Below, in pieces: positions 23,386 through 34,479 of a DNA stretch of 64,000 nucleotides (the stretch's first letter is position 1; each line of letters opens with the position of its first letter). The stretch covers positions 1,212,453 through 1,276,452 of the forward strand of contig ML978122.1 of NCBI GenBank assembly GCA_010015805.1. The letters run 5' to 3'. The stretch comes from Rhizodiscina lignyota (lineage: Eukaryota; Ascomycota; Dothideomycetes; Aulographales; Rhizodiscinaceae). The notes beneath the pieces are model-generated. The model saw only the letters and a program-made list of their open reading frames with translations, ran no database searches and was not told where the DNA came from. Both the position numbers and the translations under genes were made by a program.

Positions 23386-24672
23386 ATGTCATCTCACGTT
23401 CAAGTTGCCATTATTGGAGCCGGCTTCGCTGGCACAGTCCTTGCTCTATCTCTCAAGAAGCACAACGTTACATCATCTGTTTATGAGTCTCGATTGGACG
23501 GTAACACACAGGGCGGTAACATTGCTCTCGCTCCGAACGCTCTCCGGGTGCTTGATCATGTTGGTGTCTACGATGATGTCCGGGCTGCAGGGTTCGTATA
23601 TGAAGAGCTTGGATTGAACAGCAACACAGGTACGAACCTCGGGGAGTTCCTCAACGGCAGCGAGAAGCTCTACAACTATCCTGCAATCAGAGTTCGCCGG
23701 TCGGATGCGAGACGCTCTCTTCTGCGGAAGCTAAAAGAGGAGGCTATCCCTGTCCACTACGGCAAAAAGATGATGAAGATTACTGAGGAGAGTAAGGATA
23801 ACGTCGCCGTAGTGTTTGAAGACCGTACACAGGTTACTACCAGCATTGTGATCGGGTGCGATGGTGTCCACTCGAAAGTTCGCGAGTACATCTACCCTGA
23901 TGTTAGCCCACATCACAATGGGATCGTCGGAATCCAAGGCACAGCCTTTGGCGAAGACTTACAAGACCAGCACTGGCCGAAAGCTCTTCCAAGAATCGTG
24001 CTTGGTCCAGAGGAAGTTTTTGGAATCGTGCCGGCCAACCCTGCAGGTACAGAGATTGGGTTCATATCGACAATGAAAGCACCTATCGGCTCGCCGGCAT
24101 ACGAGATTGCTATGAAGCCCGACAAAGCAGACTTCGCAGCACTGCTCCGACGCAAGTTCTGCTCGACGATATGGCCGGTTCCGGTGCAAGTTCTCGCTGA
24201 TAGAGTTCAACCGCAGACACTGTTGACTTTTCCGTTCAATATCATGCCTGATATCCCAAAGTGGTTCTCTCCCTCGGGGCGTGTCATCTTCATAGGTGAC
24301 GCTGCTCATGCAATGCCGCCAACGGGAGGACAGGGAGCTGCAATGGCTTTCGAGGACGCTGAAACGCTTAGCCATGTCATCCGCTATATCAATCGGGCTG
24401 CCAAAATGTACGACGCTCTTATGCGCAAATCCCCTAAAACGATGGCTGAGCTGCTTGATCTCTGGTGCAATCATCGCAAGGAGCGGGTTAGCAGAGTCCA
24501 AAATTTTACAAGCCGCAGCGGAAAAGTCATGACGAGCCCTCCAGGCTATCTTCAGAGAGTTGTGAAGGAGTGGTATGTTTGGGCGGGTTTGAATTGGACT
24601 GGTCGTACGCTTGGAGCAGAATGGATCTATCAATATCAGTGCGAGGACATGAATGGATTACTGTCTCTGTGA
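23386..24672 (+). CDS. FAD-dependent monooxygenase (salicylate-hydroxylase-like)
   Basis: An intronless 428-residue class A flavoprotein monooxygenase. The dinucleotide-binding motif GAGFAG is at residues 11-16, the DG motif CDGVHSKVR at 158-166, and the GD motif GDAAHAMPP at 304-312 followed by GGQGAAMAFEDA. These enzymes use NAD(P)H and oxygen to hydroxylate aromatic substrates in the cytosol. Overall look is that of salicylate 1-monooxygenase or 3-hydroxybenzoate 6-hydroxylase relatives, but substrate cannot be fixed; the fungal family also includes secondary-metabolism enzymes. In-frame codons extend upstream of the chosen ATG to an ATG at 23308, but that would add about 26 residues before the FAD fold, which normally starts right at the N-terminus. 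Confidence 0.9.
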   Translation: MSSHVQVAIIGAGFAGTVLALSLKKHNVTSSVYESRLDGNTQGGNIALAPNALRVLDHVGVYDDVRAAGFVYEELGLNSNTGTNLGEFLNGSEKLYNYPAIRVRRSDARRSLLRKLKEEAIPVHYGKKMMKITEESKDNVAVVFEDRTQVTTSIVIGCDGVHSKVREYIYPDVSPHHNGIVGIQGTAFGEDLQDQHWPKALPRIVLGPEEVFGIVPANPAGTEIGFISTMKAPIGSPAYEIAMKPDKADFAALLRRKFCSTIWPVPVQVLADRVQPQTLLTFPFNIMPDIPKWFSPSGRVIFIGDAAHAMPPTGGQGAAMAFEDAETLSHVIRYINRAAKMYDALMRKSPKTMAELLDLWCNHRKERVSRVQNFTSRSGKVMTSPPGYLQRVVKEWYVWAGLNWTGRTLGAEWIYQYQCEDMNGLLSL

Positions 24673-25128
24673 ATCTCAGAATTGACGGGGGTGCCATTTT
24701 AAATATAGCTCATCTAAGATTGCTGCGCGTCATAATTATTGATAGTAATTTTGGCAGCGATCGTCTCCATGTCACAGACACCCCACGCAAGCCTTATTGA
24801 CGTGAATTTGGTTTATCTTGATATTTGCCACTGTGTCTCGACTATTTCTCGTCTTAATCTAAACGATCTGACCAATCAGCTGCTAGCGTCGTGAGGCTGA
24901 GCTCGTATATTGAGTGGCGTAAGGGATAAGGTTACGAAGGATCGTCCCGTTTGGCACCCACAATCCTCAAGCTCAGGGCAGCGTACCTTGCTAACCAACT
25001 TGGACAGAGCGCGGTTGGAATTAGGGTTCATCACTCCGCATTATATTTGAGCCCGGTCTGGAACCAAATTTTCAAGATGCGTTCACAGGTTTCCCCTCGA
25101 AGTTGGCTTCCAATGCTACCTGTCGACC
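24673..25128. other. Spacer with PLAC8 gene promoter
   Basis: 456 bases between two plus-strand genes. A weak TATA-like stretch, attatattt, lies at about 25040-25048. Nothing else is seen. Confidence 0.4.
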
Positions 25129-26137
25129 ATGGCAGATGCTCCAGAAGTCGTTCCCGGCTCCTTGCCAGATAATGGCAATCCAATTCCCGATGACAAATTC
25201 GAGACAAAAGATGTCAATACGAGTGAGTCGTCTCTCAAATCGGACCCTCGCAAGTTCGAACAAGCGGAGAAGGAACTGAGCTACGTGAACGAGGAGACGA
25301 GTCCGAAACATGCCATTGAGTCGGATGATCGTGCGGGCTCTGGGCTAGAGGTATTAAAAATCGAGAAAGAGACAGGGCAGACTCCTTTGAGTCCTGACGT
25401 GCCGCCGTATGAAGAGCACGCGAGGGCACAGTCCAGACCGGAGGAGATATCCGAAAGTGACTGGCACCATGGATTTTGGGATTGCTGCCGACCGTCAGGG
25501 CTCTGTATGTCATTCCAACATAGATGTATCTTGCGACATTGCGTTGCGGTGCTGATATTTGAACAGGGCTCGAGTCTCTTCTCTGTCCATGCGTCCTTGT
25601 AGGTCGAACACATACACGTCTACACAAGCCCGACACGACACATCTCCCGACAGCGAACATGTACTGCATGTCTTGCAGTTCTCTCGGACTCTTCATGATT
25701 GTTGGAGCTCCGCTCTTTGCAATTATGACATCGGGGCAGAGGAGAGAAGTCAGGTACGTACGCAAGACGTGTATATTTGTCGCAAGGCATGGAACGCATC
25801 CTGACGTGGGGATTGGGCGTTTAGGTATAAATATCACATCAAAGGATCGAATGGCGACGATTGTTGGAGATCGACGTTCTGTTGCTGGTGTGCCATCATT
25901 CAAGAAGAAAAAGAGGTGCAGTGGCAGATAGAGAAGAGGAAGAAGGAAACTGAAAACAGGAGTGGAATGACAGGGAGGGAAGACATGATGGAATACAAAC
26001 CAGGTTAGCAATGTATGGGAAGTCAAGTTGTACCTTGGATGACATTGGCTGCACCCAAAGGTAGCCGATGGGACTCAAGCGACGAGATGTCATCATGGAG
26101 CAAGCAACTCACAGCATCTTGCTGTCATAAAAGATAA
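25129..26137 (+). CDS. PLAC8-family cysteine-rich membrane protein
   Basis: 272 residues from exons 25129-25504, 25567-25753, 25825-26003 and 26061-26137. The first 110 residues are acidic, polar and likely disordered. The PLAC8 (Cys-rich/Ankyrin-like FCR-PCR) domain follows: WHHGFWDCCRPSGLW, then LLCPCVLVGRTHTRL, a hydrophobic segment SSLGLFMIVGAPLFAIM, and WRSTFCCWCAIIQEEKEV. The CC/CPC and CCWC cysteine clusters are the family hallmarks. Plant and fungal members are membrane proteins linked to metal (cadmium, zinc) or calcium handling and cell size; the role here is inferred only. The tail is basic with KRKKE. A small last exon adds 25 residues; it is the least certain. Confidence 0.88.
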
Positions 26138-27375
26138 ATTTCTGCATATGAAGCATTGAAAGTTCTCTCAAGCAGACGAAAAGTAATCTTGGGTGCTTCC
26201 AGGAGTGCAGGCACGTGAGACTATTCCCTTCTTGGCTAGTGCATCCGCTGCCCTTGCTTCTCACGCTTCTCACTACCCGCTGTCCTTCATTTACGTAGCC
26301 ACCATATTCTCGCAAGGCCTTCAGCAGGTTCCACCCAAGGACTTGTCAATAAATCATATCATTAACCATTCCCCCGATCCCGATGCATGACGTTCGCAAG
26401 TCTGCAGGCCCAGACGCCTAATGGATCATCCACGACGGGAAGCGCCACAAAGCGTCTTTACCTGAATCCAACTCGCCGAACCGGCATTTCAATCTTTTCA
26501 GCCTATTGTCCCCGCTAGCCGCAGCTGTACTTGAAGTTCTCTCCAGGCATTGCCTGCCTTGGATATCCTTTTTGTGTTCCGCCATCAGTAGCAATATTCG
26601 TGCCGCTGCACACCATACATCTCATCGGGACAAGATTGGAAATTGCTCCTTTAGCATTGACGGCCGGCATACGGTGTCTTGTAAACCGCTTTGGCCCTCA
26701 AATCAGATTGCCGTATTTGGAGCGGTTACAAACACTCAAATGCGGATACCACTCGTAAAATACTAACCTCTCCTAGTACTTTCAGAATAATCATTTTGGA
26801 ACATTCACTGAGATATGTCATCAAATTGACGCTCTCATTGTAAAGGTTGCGAGTTTTGCTTTTGTATCATTGGTTACCTTGCATACATAGCACGCAGTAC
26901 TTTACTCTTTGCTAGAAGGAAGACCAGGATCTTGCGAGGTGTCTTGTCACGTTTTTTCCGTCTTTCAGCTTTTGCTAGTCCATTCTTCTAATCATGCAGT
27001 TTCGCTTTAAAGACATTGTTGCCGTTATATTTAATCATATTTCTATATGTTCGGCCCGTATACAGCTTTAGAGAGGTTTCGGTTCGTACCGCTTTCCGTT
27101 TCAACTTTCGAGTTGCGGAAGTTCAGGCCAGCTTGCGAACAATAACCCTTTCGAGCAGTTGCTCGTCTTGTATACCTCTCTTGGGCACTAGTCCGAGCAC
27201 TGTTCGCGCCTCGCAAGGTTGCACATCTTCCAACGGACGACGCAGCATGAGAAAGTTATGTCTTGCAAAACCAGTACGCGCGCCATTTCTTCTTAGAAAT
27301 GAGAAGTATAGTGCTCTTCCTTTTTTTATCCAACAGAACGATGGTTTTTCGTTCTCATTCTTTCTATCCATTGAA
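26138..27375. other. Gene-free spacer
   Basis: 1.2 kb with no supported gene. Open frames at 26.2-26.8 kb lack motifs. The codons directly upstream of 27376 stay open but look non-coding. Confidence 0.45.
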
Positions 27376-28246
27376 ATGGCAGATCAATTCCTCAGAGCGT
27401 ACGCGGCCGTGCTCGACAAATTGGCAGAGCAGGTTTCCGATTCGCTGAATTCGCCAGTATCGACTATTAACCCATCCTGGTTGGACCCTCGTGGAAGTGC
27501 ACCGCTCGAGTTCGACGACAACGCCTTAGCTCAGTACTACTTGCGCCCCAACTTACAACATCCAAATTCTGAATCTTTCGGAGGGAAGCAGGTGAAAACT
27601 GAAATAGCAGAACACGAGCGTCCACCAAAGCTACACTGCCAGCATAACCGAGACAATATCGAAAGCGAGAGGCTCCGCAGTTTCGAAAGTTTAAAGCTAT
27701 TCTTTTCTACCGGATTCCTGAGTGTTGAAGCGTCTGCGAGGTATTTACCAGTAGCAGTCAGATACGATGACTTATCTGTACGTCCATGGAGAGAGCTTCT
27801 ACCTCCAAGATGCAAATTAGGATAATACTGATTTGATAAAGGGCATCCCATTTGACGCCGTGACAGTCGGGTATCGCTATAGTACCTACAACGACTTCTA
27901 TTTCGTCACCGTAAAGCGAATCGCGCAGATCGTACCGAACCTACAATACCCAGAATGGATAGCGACATCCGATACACAGAGACTGCATGCATTACTTCCT
28001 ACCCGGCTGTTCGAACTCGGTCTATTTCAAGATGGTTATCGACGGCAAGAGAGTCTTGCCAGGGCTCGAGTAGTAAGGACCGATGATGATGAGACTTGTG
28101 CATTCTTCGGACAGTCACTGCGGGACAAGGAGAAGTCGGATGCTTTGTTCAGGTTACTTGACGACAGTTTGTCAGATATCGACGTCGTCATTCTCCATGG
28201 TCCCATGTCAACCAACGTATCACAGTACGGGAATCAGATAACATAG
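27376..28246 (+). CDS. Two-exon gene of unknown function
   Basis: 268 residues from exons 27376-27777 and 27842-28246, joined in phase (DDLS then GIPFDAVTVGYRY). I do not recognise the family. It has no signal peptide or membrane segment. Residues 1-25 form a likely helix (MADQFLRAYAAVLDKLAEQV); the middle is polar; residues 135-268 look folded, with FYFVTVKRIAQIVP and a closing acidic stretch LDDSLSDIDVVILHGP. The composition is coding-like in both exons. It lies tail to tail with a truncated ankyrin gene 57 bases away. It could be a lineage-specific or effector-like gene, but nothing in the sequence shows that. Confidence 0.6.
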
Positions 28247-28302
28247 AGCTTCGTTGTTCCTCTTACTATTGAGTATGTACAACAAGTATGCCAACAGGTT
28301 TT

Positions 28303-28692
28303 TCAGGTCGTGGGAAGCGTCCTGGGTCCATTACGTCGTTCGATTTTGCATGCTAGCAATGCAACGGCCTCAGTATTCTCTCCAATCTTTGCGTAATCAA
28401 GCGGATTTCGGTCATCGTTGTCCTTTAATTCCAACTCCACCTCGGATATGTTTAAAAGTGCCTCCAACATATCTGTATTACTGTTGCTTGCTGCCCATGA
28501 TAACGGCATACGGCCCATCTTGTCCCTTGCGCTAATATCTGCGCCCTTCTCCAGTAGCATTCGCGCAACTTCGACCATACCACCTCGCGCCGCTTTCATC
28601 AATGGTGTCGTACCATCGCTATCTTGAGGATCGATATAAATCCCGTTAGAGCGTAGCAAAAGGTGTATCCACCTTAGCGCTAGACCTGGCAC
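28303..28692 (-). pseudogene. 3' fragment of an ankyrin-repeat gene
   Basis: A minus-strand frame of ankyrin repeats: LLLRSNGIYIDPQDSDGTT, then TPLMKAARGGMVEVARMLLEKGAD, then PLSWAASNSNTDMLEALLN, then NPLDYAKIGENTEAVALL and a stop at 28303. The consensus ankyrin helices and TPL turns are clear. The frame is cut upstream by the left inverted repeat of a small transposon-like element (28663-29184), so no normal start exists; the methionine at the 5' end is encoded within the element. Ankyrin arrays like this usually form the C-terminus of larger NACHT or other STAND proteins in these fungi. Sequence on the far side of the element (29185 onward) has an open frame on the same strand but no ankyrin signature. 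Confidence 0.7.
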
Positions 28693-29184
28693 TCCCAGCT
28701 TTAGTACCTGAACTCCCGGGGGTTAGGACACCCTAGACACCCAGCTCCAGGGTGGGGTTGGGTGCAAGGTACGCCGCGTTATGGGTACTGATATTTCCAC
28801 CCTTCAGCTAGAAATATGGGTAATCCGATGCCGAGCCTCCCAGCCATGTCACGTGCTCGTAACGATGAGCCAAACAATGAAGAATCACAGCTAATAAGTC
28901 AACCAAAAAATAAAATAAAACAATGTATATAAAGAAAAAATACTATCGGAATGTTAGAAAAAGGGCGGATTTGGAAAATAAAAGTACAAAACCTAACTAG
29001 CTCCCCGAATCGAAGACTCGGGGAGATAGTAAGGAAAACCAGACTGACTGAGTTTATTAGGAAGGGCGGGGGCCCTTTGCAGTTATGCCACTAGTTATTC
29101 AGTGCATGTCGAAAAACCACATTAGACCTAAAACTTGAATTCAATATAACTATTCGATATACCCTAGCGCTAAGGGGGATACAC
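28663..29184. mobile_element. 522-bp MITE-like element with 21-bp terminal inverted repeats
   Basis: The left end (28663-28683) begins gtgtatccaccttagcgct and the reverse complement of the right end (29164-29184) begins gtgtatcccccttagcgct; 20 of 21 positions agree. The interior has no coding frame, is strongly AT-rich at 28890-29000, and holds an 8-bp stem hairpin at 29001-29025 (ctccccga/tcggggag). Size, inverted ends and lack of a gene fit a non-autonomous DNA transposon (MITE). I cannot see an unambiguous target-site duplication (flanks caaaag and tcaagg), so superfamily is unknown and the insertion may be old. It interrupts the ankyrin gene. Confidence 0.72.
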
Positions 29185-29430
29185 TCAAGGATGATGGTAG
29201 ATATCTTCCTGTGCGTCACGGATGGGCAGCCACAGCTCGTGAACGCGCTCCTGAACCGTGACTACCAATGGAATATTCAATTGGAAGCCCTCCCGGACGG
29301 CGGCAGCTCGTGAAAGTGTTATGGATATGTCATCGGGACCAAAGAAACACAACGAGCGTGAACATGCGTGAACATGTGTGCGGTTGACGCTCTTTCCCCT
29401 TTTTTTTTTCTTTCGCTTCGCCGTCAGCAT
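29185..29430 (-). other. Open frame abutting the element, not recognised
   Basis: A minus-strand frame reads up to the right inverted repeat (for example NIPLVVTVQERVHELWLPI). It looks partly coding but its 5' part is a poly-lysine tract from a T-rich run. It may be an upstream piece of the interrupted ankyrin gene or chance. The rest, to 29554, holds nothing clear. Confidence 0.3.
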
Positions 29431-29554
29431 TACGATGACACCAAATCTTGAAGGACGAGATAAAGGCCTATGATAGTCCGAGTGGAAATATCTCTATTGT
29501 TACATCTAGCGCTGATAATAGTGCTGATATCGCAGCTCTAATGATGAAGCTTGA

Positions 29555-31293
29555 TTATCTCCTCCCTATTGCATCACCAGTACTGGCGATCCATGCTCCC
29601 AACCATTTGATGTCTCTGCCCACTGACGTCCGTACCGGATGTCCACCGAGCCATATCCTCATTGACAACGCAACCGATGCTATTCCACCGATGGCGACTA
29701 CGTTGATCATGCCAAGTAATACCTTTCCTTGCCAGCTCACAGCTCTCCGTACGTCGGAGTACCGCTCGTTCCCAAAGCTTATTCTGCTGTACTGCGTCTT
29801 GATTCCAACTCCAGGAAACCAAACGGATAGCTTCTCTTCTATCATCTTTCTGAACAGGTACACCGGGCTCCGCACTTTGTCGCGCATCTCCTCATAATTC
29901 CTGAGCGCGAGGTCGTTGATAGTTGCTGCATCTTCGTGTCGGGTTTTCGAATACGCCGCCAGAGCCTCGCCTCGTGCGACTGTGACTTCTTCTGGCGAGG
30001 CTCGGCTGGAGACAGAATGCTCGTCGAGGACATCGTAGAGCACTCGTACGTCTTCAAGTCCAGCGTTCATGCCTTGGCCGTAAAATGGAACCATTGCGTG
30101 TGCTGCGTCTCCGAGAATGACAGCACTTGAAGAGTAGTGATACGGACTGCATTTAATACTGATGAGCGGAAGATGCGGGTTTTCTCGGTATTGAGTCCGC
30201 AGGTTTGAGTCTGATATTAGATCCGGGACGACACCTGGGAAGTTCTTTTCAAAGAAAGGTACTAGAGCCCCATGATCAGCATCGAGCTCCGAGAACCGCG
30301 ACTCGGGAAGGAAAAGAGTGCAGGTAAAAGATTTGTCGAGCGAAGGGATGGCAATGAACATGAAGGAGCCGCCGGGCCAGATGTGGAGGTGGTTAGGTGA
30401 TAGTGCGAAGCCGTCGTATTTACTGTAGTTGGGATCGCTAGGAGCTAAAGGCGGGATGTGAAATTCGCACCAGAGCGTGTCGATATACTCCTGGTGATAA
30501 GACATTCGTGTGTACTTCATCAGATGATAGCGGACGGCTGAATGAGCACCATCCGCGCCGATCAGAAAATCAAACGAGACCTCGATTTCCTTGGTCTCTT
30601 TCGAATTCGAGGAGCTGCGGACTTCAAACCAGGCGAGATTACGCTTGAAATCGGCCCCCACGAGTTTATGGTGGAAGAAGAACTTGACGTTGGGCATCGA
30701 GTTCAACTCGTCCAGCAACCGCTTATTCAACCCAGCTCGATCTGCAGCTCGAATGAACTGTAAACGTTCAGTTTCATATCAATACAGATCGATCTTGGCT
30801 GGCTTACTCGTCCTTGAGCGTCATAGAGCTGTGCTTCCTCGAACAGTTTGCCATGCTTCTTTCCATGAATCATGCGTCCATGCATTGGGATGGTGTCGTT
30901 CAGAACCGCATCTAGCAGGCCAGGGGCATTCGCTTTTCTCATGGAGTTTATGCCCCTCTCAGACAGGGCGAGGTTGATCGACTTTGTAAAGTTGAGAGGG
31001 ACGGTTGAGGAATCCCGAAGATCTGAGTGTATCGTTAGGGTCCCATTTACACGGGGAGAAGATTGAACGGAAGATATCATGGCAATCGTACACGACAAAA
31101 CGAGTCAAAAGTGCTGTAGAACTATGCAAAAGGAGCTAATAAGACGCATCTTGAGTTAAGAAATATTTGTCCTACCTCCTCGTAGTTCGTAGACCTCAAC
31201 ATCGTTACCTCTTCCAGCAGCATAAAGCGCGGCCAAAGCCCCTACTGGCCCTGCCCCCACGACGATAGTCTTTTGCCGCCTTCCACTCGCCAT
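29555..31293 (-). CDS. bna4: Kynurenine 3-monooxygenase
   Basis: FAD- and NADPH-dependent hydroxylation of L-kynurenine to 3-hydroxykynurenine in the de novo NAD+ (kynurenine) pathway, at the mitochondrial outer membrane. 511 residues from exons 31293-31176, 31022-30808 and 30757-29555. GAGPVG is at residues 13-18; then [26 protein letters not shown] (a strong family block), [24 protein letters not shown] (DG motif) and [22 protein letters not shown] hydrophobic segment near the C-terminus ([18 protein letters not shown]) fits the membrane anchor. The first intron is 153 bases, longer than its neighbours, yet phase and family alignment both support it. It shares a 365-bp divergent promoter region with MAP1. 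Confidence 0.95.
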
Positions 31294-31658
31294 ACTCGCA
31301 TCTGTAGAGATCTAGGAGGAGGCGTGGCAGGCTTATCGGGAGTTAAATATCAATATATCCCGTCGATGATGCTCAAGTTCGGCCCGGTACGGAACATGTG
31401 AGTGGCAGTGTGGCCGGACAAAGGGCTGACCAATGGCGGTTCCTTTCCCCGGATCTTGCGCCTGGCACGCCGATTGAGTGAGGCTCTATTTTATTCACAA
31501 TGCTCGCGACTAATCGTGGTTAATTTGTCGTGTTTCCCTCACTTTACTCACTCCCACGCCACAGAGTTTTCGTTCCGCCATCAGCAACCTAACTTACTTT
31601 CTTCATCAAGCTTCATTCACTTTTTATAAGACTTGTCGACTCGCATCGCGCTGAAGGC
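31294..31658. promoter_or_regulatory. Shared divergent promoter region of the kynurenine monooxygenase and MAP1 genes
   Basis: 365 bases separate the two start codons, which face away from each other. A CCAAT box lies at 31430-31434 within gaccaatggcgg. The MAP1-proximal part is pyrimidine-rich (about 31530-31625). No TATA box is evident. Co-regulation is possible but not shown. Confidence 0.5.
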
Positions 31659-33072
31659 ATGCCACCAAGCATCAGTATGTCCGACACGAAGCGAAAATGC
31701 ATGGGCAAAGACTGCCCCAACGACGCCAGTTCCCTCCAGTGTCCGACATGTCAGAAACTAGGGAAGGAGAGCTACTTCTGCTCACAAGACTGCTTCAAGC
31801 GGAACTGGGTACATAGTATGATCTCCTGCGATTAGACAGCACTGAACACTGACCACATTCCTTGGTTTGCAGAGTGACCATAAGGCAATGCATAAGACTC
31901 AGAGTAATCCCCTCCGCACTCTTTTCCCCCCAAAGGTCGTGTCTGAACCGGATCCAGCAACTGGACATTACAACCCTTTCCCCACATTCTCCTACACCGG
32001 ACCGCTCAGACCTGTATACCCACTTTCGCCACGAAGAGAGCTACCCAGCAAGATAAAGCGACCCGATTACGCAAACGATGGCATACCAAGGTCCGAACAA
32101 GTCTTCACACAACGTAATAAGATCGCGGTCCTCACAAAAGAAGAGCAAGATGGAATGCGCAAGGTCTGCAGACTAGCGCGTGAGGTGCTGGATATTGCAG
32201 CGCGAGCGGCCGTACCAGGTGTGACGACAGACTACATCGACGAGGTTGTGCACAAAGCATGCATAGAGCGAGATGTGAGTTATTATCAAGACCTAATTAT
32301 AGCTCGTATGAGCCTGACGCGCGCTGTAGTCATACCCTTCGCCTTTGAACTACTGCCATTTCCCGAAATCCGTTTGCACATCGCCCAACGAAGTCATCTG
32401 CCACGGAATTCCCGACCAGCGAGTCTTGCAAGATGGCGATATTCTTAACATCGACGTGACGTTGTATCATGGCGGCTTCCATGGTGACCTCAACGAGACG
32501 TACTACATTGGCGAATCTGCTGCTAAGAATCCGGACAACGTGCGAGTGGTTGAAGCCTCACGAGATGCGCTGGACGAGGCGATCAAACTTGTCAAGCCAG
32601 GCCTACTGTTCAGAGACATTGGAACTCCGATCGAAAAGGTGGCGAAGAGCCGAGGCTGCAGCGTCATCAAGACATACTGTGGCCATGGCATCAACCAGCT
32701 CTTCCACTGCGCTCCGAATGTTCCTCATTACGCAAAGAACAAGGCCGTTGGCCAGGCAAAGGCCGGAGTATGCTTCACAATCGAGCCGATGATTAGCTTG
32801 GGAACGCACAGGGACAAGACTTGGCCGGACGACTGGACGAGTGTGACGCAGGATGGAACGAGGACTGCGCAGTTTGGTATGTGCAGTCTGAGTTAGATGA
32901 TCTCGAATGTACGAATACTAACAGTTGAACAGAGCATACACTTCTGGTAACCGAGGACGGAGTGGAAGTGCTCACGGCACGGCTAGCAGATTCTCCTGGA
33001 GGCAAGGTAGAGATGCCCGAAGCCGCGAATGGGACGCCAGCAGAGGCTCCCAAGACTGAAATAGCTGCTTAA
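31659..33072 (+). CDS. map1: Methionine aminopeptidase 1
   Basis: Removes the initiator methionine from nascent proteins at the ribosome. 412 residues from exons 31659-31808, 31873-32274, 32330-32876 and 32933-33072. Residues about 12-55 form the N-terminal zinc-finger region of type 1 eukaryotic enzymes ([19 protein letters not shown] then [13 protein letters not shown]). The catalytic pita-bread domain carries the metal ligands: both Asp in [15 protein letters not shown], His in [11 protein letters not shown], Glu in CFTIEPMI and the last Glu in [14 protein letters not shown], the last spanning the final intron. Length is normal for the family. A further short alanine-rich tail ends the protein. 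Confidence 0.96.
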
Positions 33073-33891
33073 AGTATCGGCGTTCACATTTCTCTCCAAT
33101 ATTGCCAGTTCTGCAATCGAAGCGTGATACATCACCAGCGGGATGGAATGGCGTTCATGGTTTCTTATGATCGACGGCTCACGAACGGGGGACTCTGGCA
33201 TTTTGATAGCATTTGCGTCTTTAAGGCGAGTGTTCAAATTGAGATGATTTTCTAAAGTCGATTGAATGATATTCACCGTCTGGAGTTGACATTTCAAGGC
33301 CGGAGTTTACAAATGCTCCGGCGGGAAAAGGCGAGGCGAGGCCAGCTTGCGCTTGAGCCGCCGTCCAACCAGCGTTCACGCCGCGCAAAAATTGACTGGG
33401 AACGGAGCATGTGCAGGCCAACCTACCGAGCCTACCTGTGACCTCATGCTTGAAGCCTGAGCGTGCTCTACCCAACTCTTCTTCCTCCCACCTCCGCAAG
33501 CCTAAATCCTGCCACCTTGCATCTTCATCTCACGCGCTCTCTCGACCTTCTCGAAAACGCTCTTCGTACTCACAGGAGAACCTTCCTTATCGCCGAACTT
33601 GGCTAGCAGGCTCAGAGTGCAGACCTTGTCAACAATCGCTGTGGCCACAAACGAGCATATTCCGGCGCAAAAACAACCGTTTGCAGATATCTATTACTTG
33701 TTATAGCTTCCTTCAGCTTGAGAGCGCATATACGGCGCATTCGCTGGCAAACCGTCTGGATTGCAGCTTCATCCGCCGCCGCACCATCTTAGCCGAGCAA
33801 TTAACCAAATCCGTCGCACTCCACTGCGCAACGCAATTGCAAACGAGAATACACATTTCCTGAAGAAGACGCATACACAGAATCATTCAAG
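33073..33891. other. Spacer upstream of the Erv14 gene
   Basis: 819 bases. No gene was supported. The open frame at 33.41-33.86 kb is Ser/Arg-rich with no motifs and probably covers the promoter and 5' UTR of the next gene. Confidence 0.4.
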
Positions 33892-34479
33892 ATGTCGGGA
33901 GAAGCGTGGCTATACCTGCTTGCTGTGCTGTTGAACGCAGTCAACCTCTTCCTTCAAGTCTTCTTCACGATAATGTACAGCGATCTGGAATGGTGTGTGC
34001 CACGTCTTTCTTAATCCTCCTTTCCAAAATCCTCCGCCTCATCGTGCGAACTTTATGCAATTACTACGCTGGCAGATACTTCTGACGTTGTTGGATAGCG
34101 ACTACATCAACCCCATCGACCTGTGCAACCGTCTGAACACATACATCGTCCCCGAAGCTGCCGTCCATGCCTTCCTCACGTTCCTATTCCTCATCAACGG
34201 GTACTGGTTGGCGATTCTCTTGAACTTGCCACTTCTTGCTTGGAACGCAAAGAAGATTTTCGAGAACCAACATCTTCTGGACGCGACAGAGATCTTCAGA
34301 AAGCTGAACGTGCACAAGAAGGTAGGTCAACCATGGGATAAAATTGGGAACGACGAGGATGCTCAGGTGCTAATACTAGTCTATAGGAATCCTTCATTAA
34401 GCTAGGCTTCCATCTGGTCATGTTCTTCTTCTACCTCTACAGCATGATTGTCGCGCTTATCAAGGATGAGCACAATTAA
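33892..34479 (+). CDS. erv14: Erv14/cornichon ER cargo receptor
   Basis: A COPII cargo receptor that packs transmembrane proteins into ER-to-Golgi vesicles. 138 residues, the standard length, from exons 33892-33992, 34099-34321 and 34387-34479. Start [20 protein letters not shown] is the first membrane helix. The cornichon signature follows: [19 protein letters not shown], then [48 protein letters not shown], and the last helix [16 protein letters not shown]. All canonical features are present. It sits downstream of MAP1 on the same strand with about 820 bases between. Confidence 0.96.

Noticed and set aside
23959-24633. Long minus-strand open frame (over 220 codons)
   Set aside because: It lies fully antisense to the FAD monooxygenase, whose motifs are complete; the antisense frame has no motif.
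25235-26026. Long minus-strand open frame (over 260 codons) with hydrophobic start
   Set aside because: Antisense shadow of the PLAC8 gene, running across its introns; no recognisable domain.
28663-29184. Helitron or LTR fragment as explanation of the AT-rich block
   Set aside because: The inverted ends at both borders and lack of any coding or direct terminal repeat fit a MITE better; the hairpin is not followed by a CTRR end.
29448-29897. Plus-strand open frame of about 150 codons
   Set aside because: Antisense to the kynurenine monooxygenase C-terminal exon.
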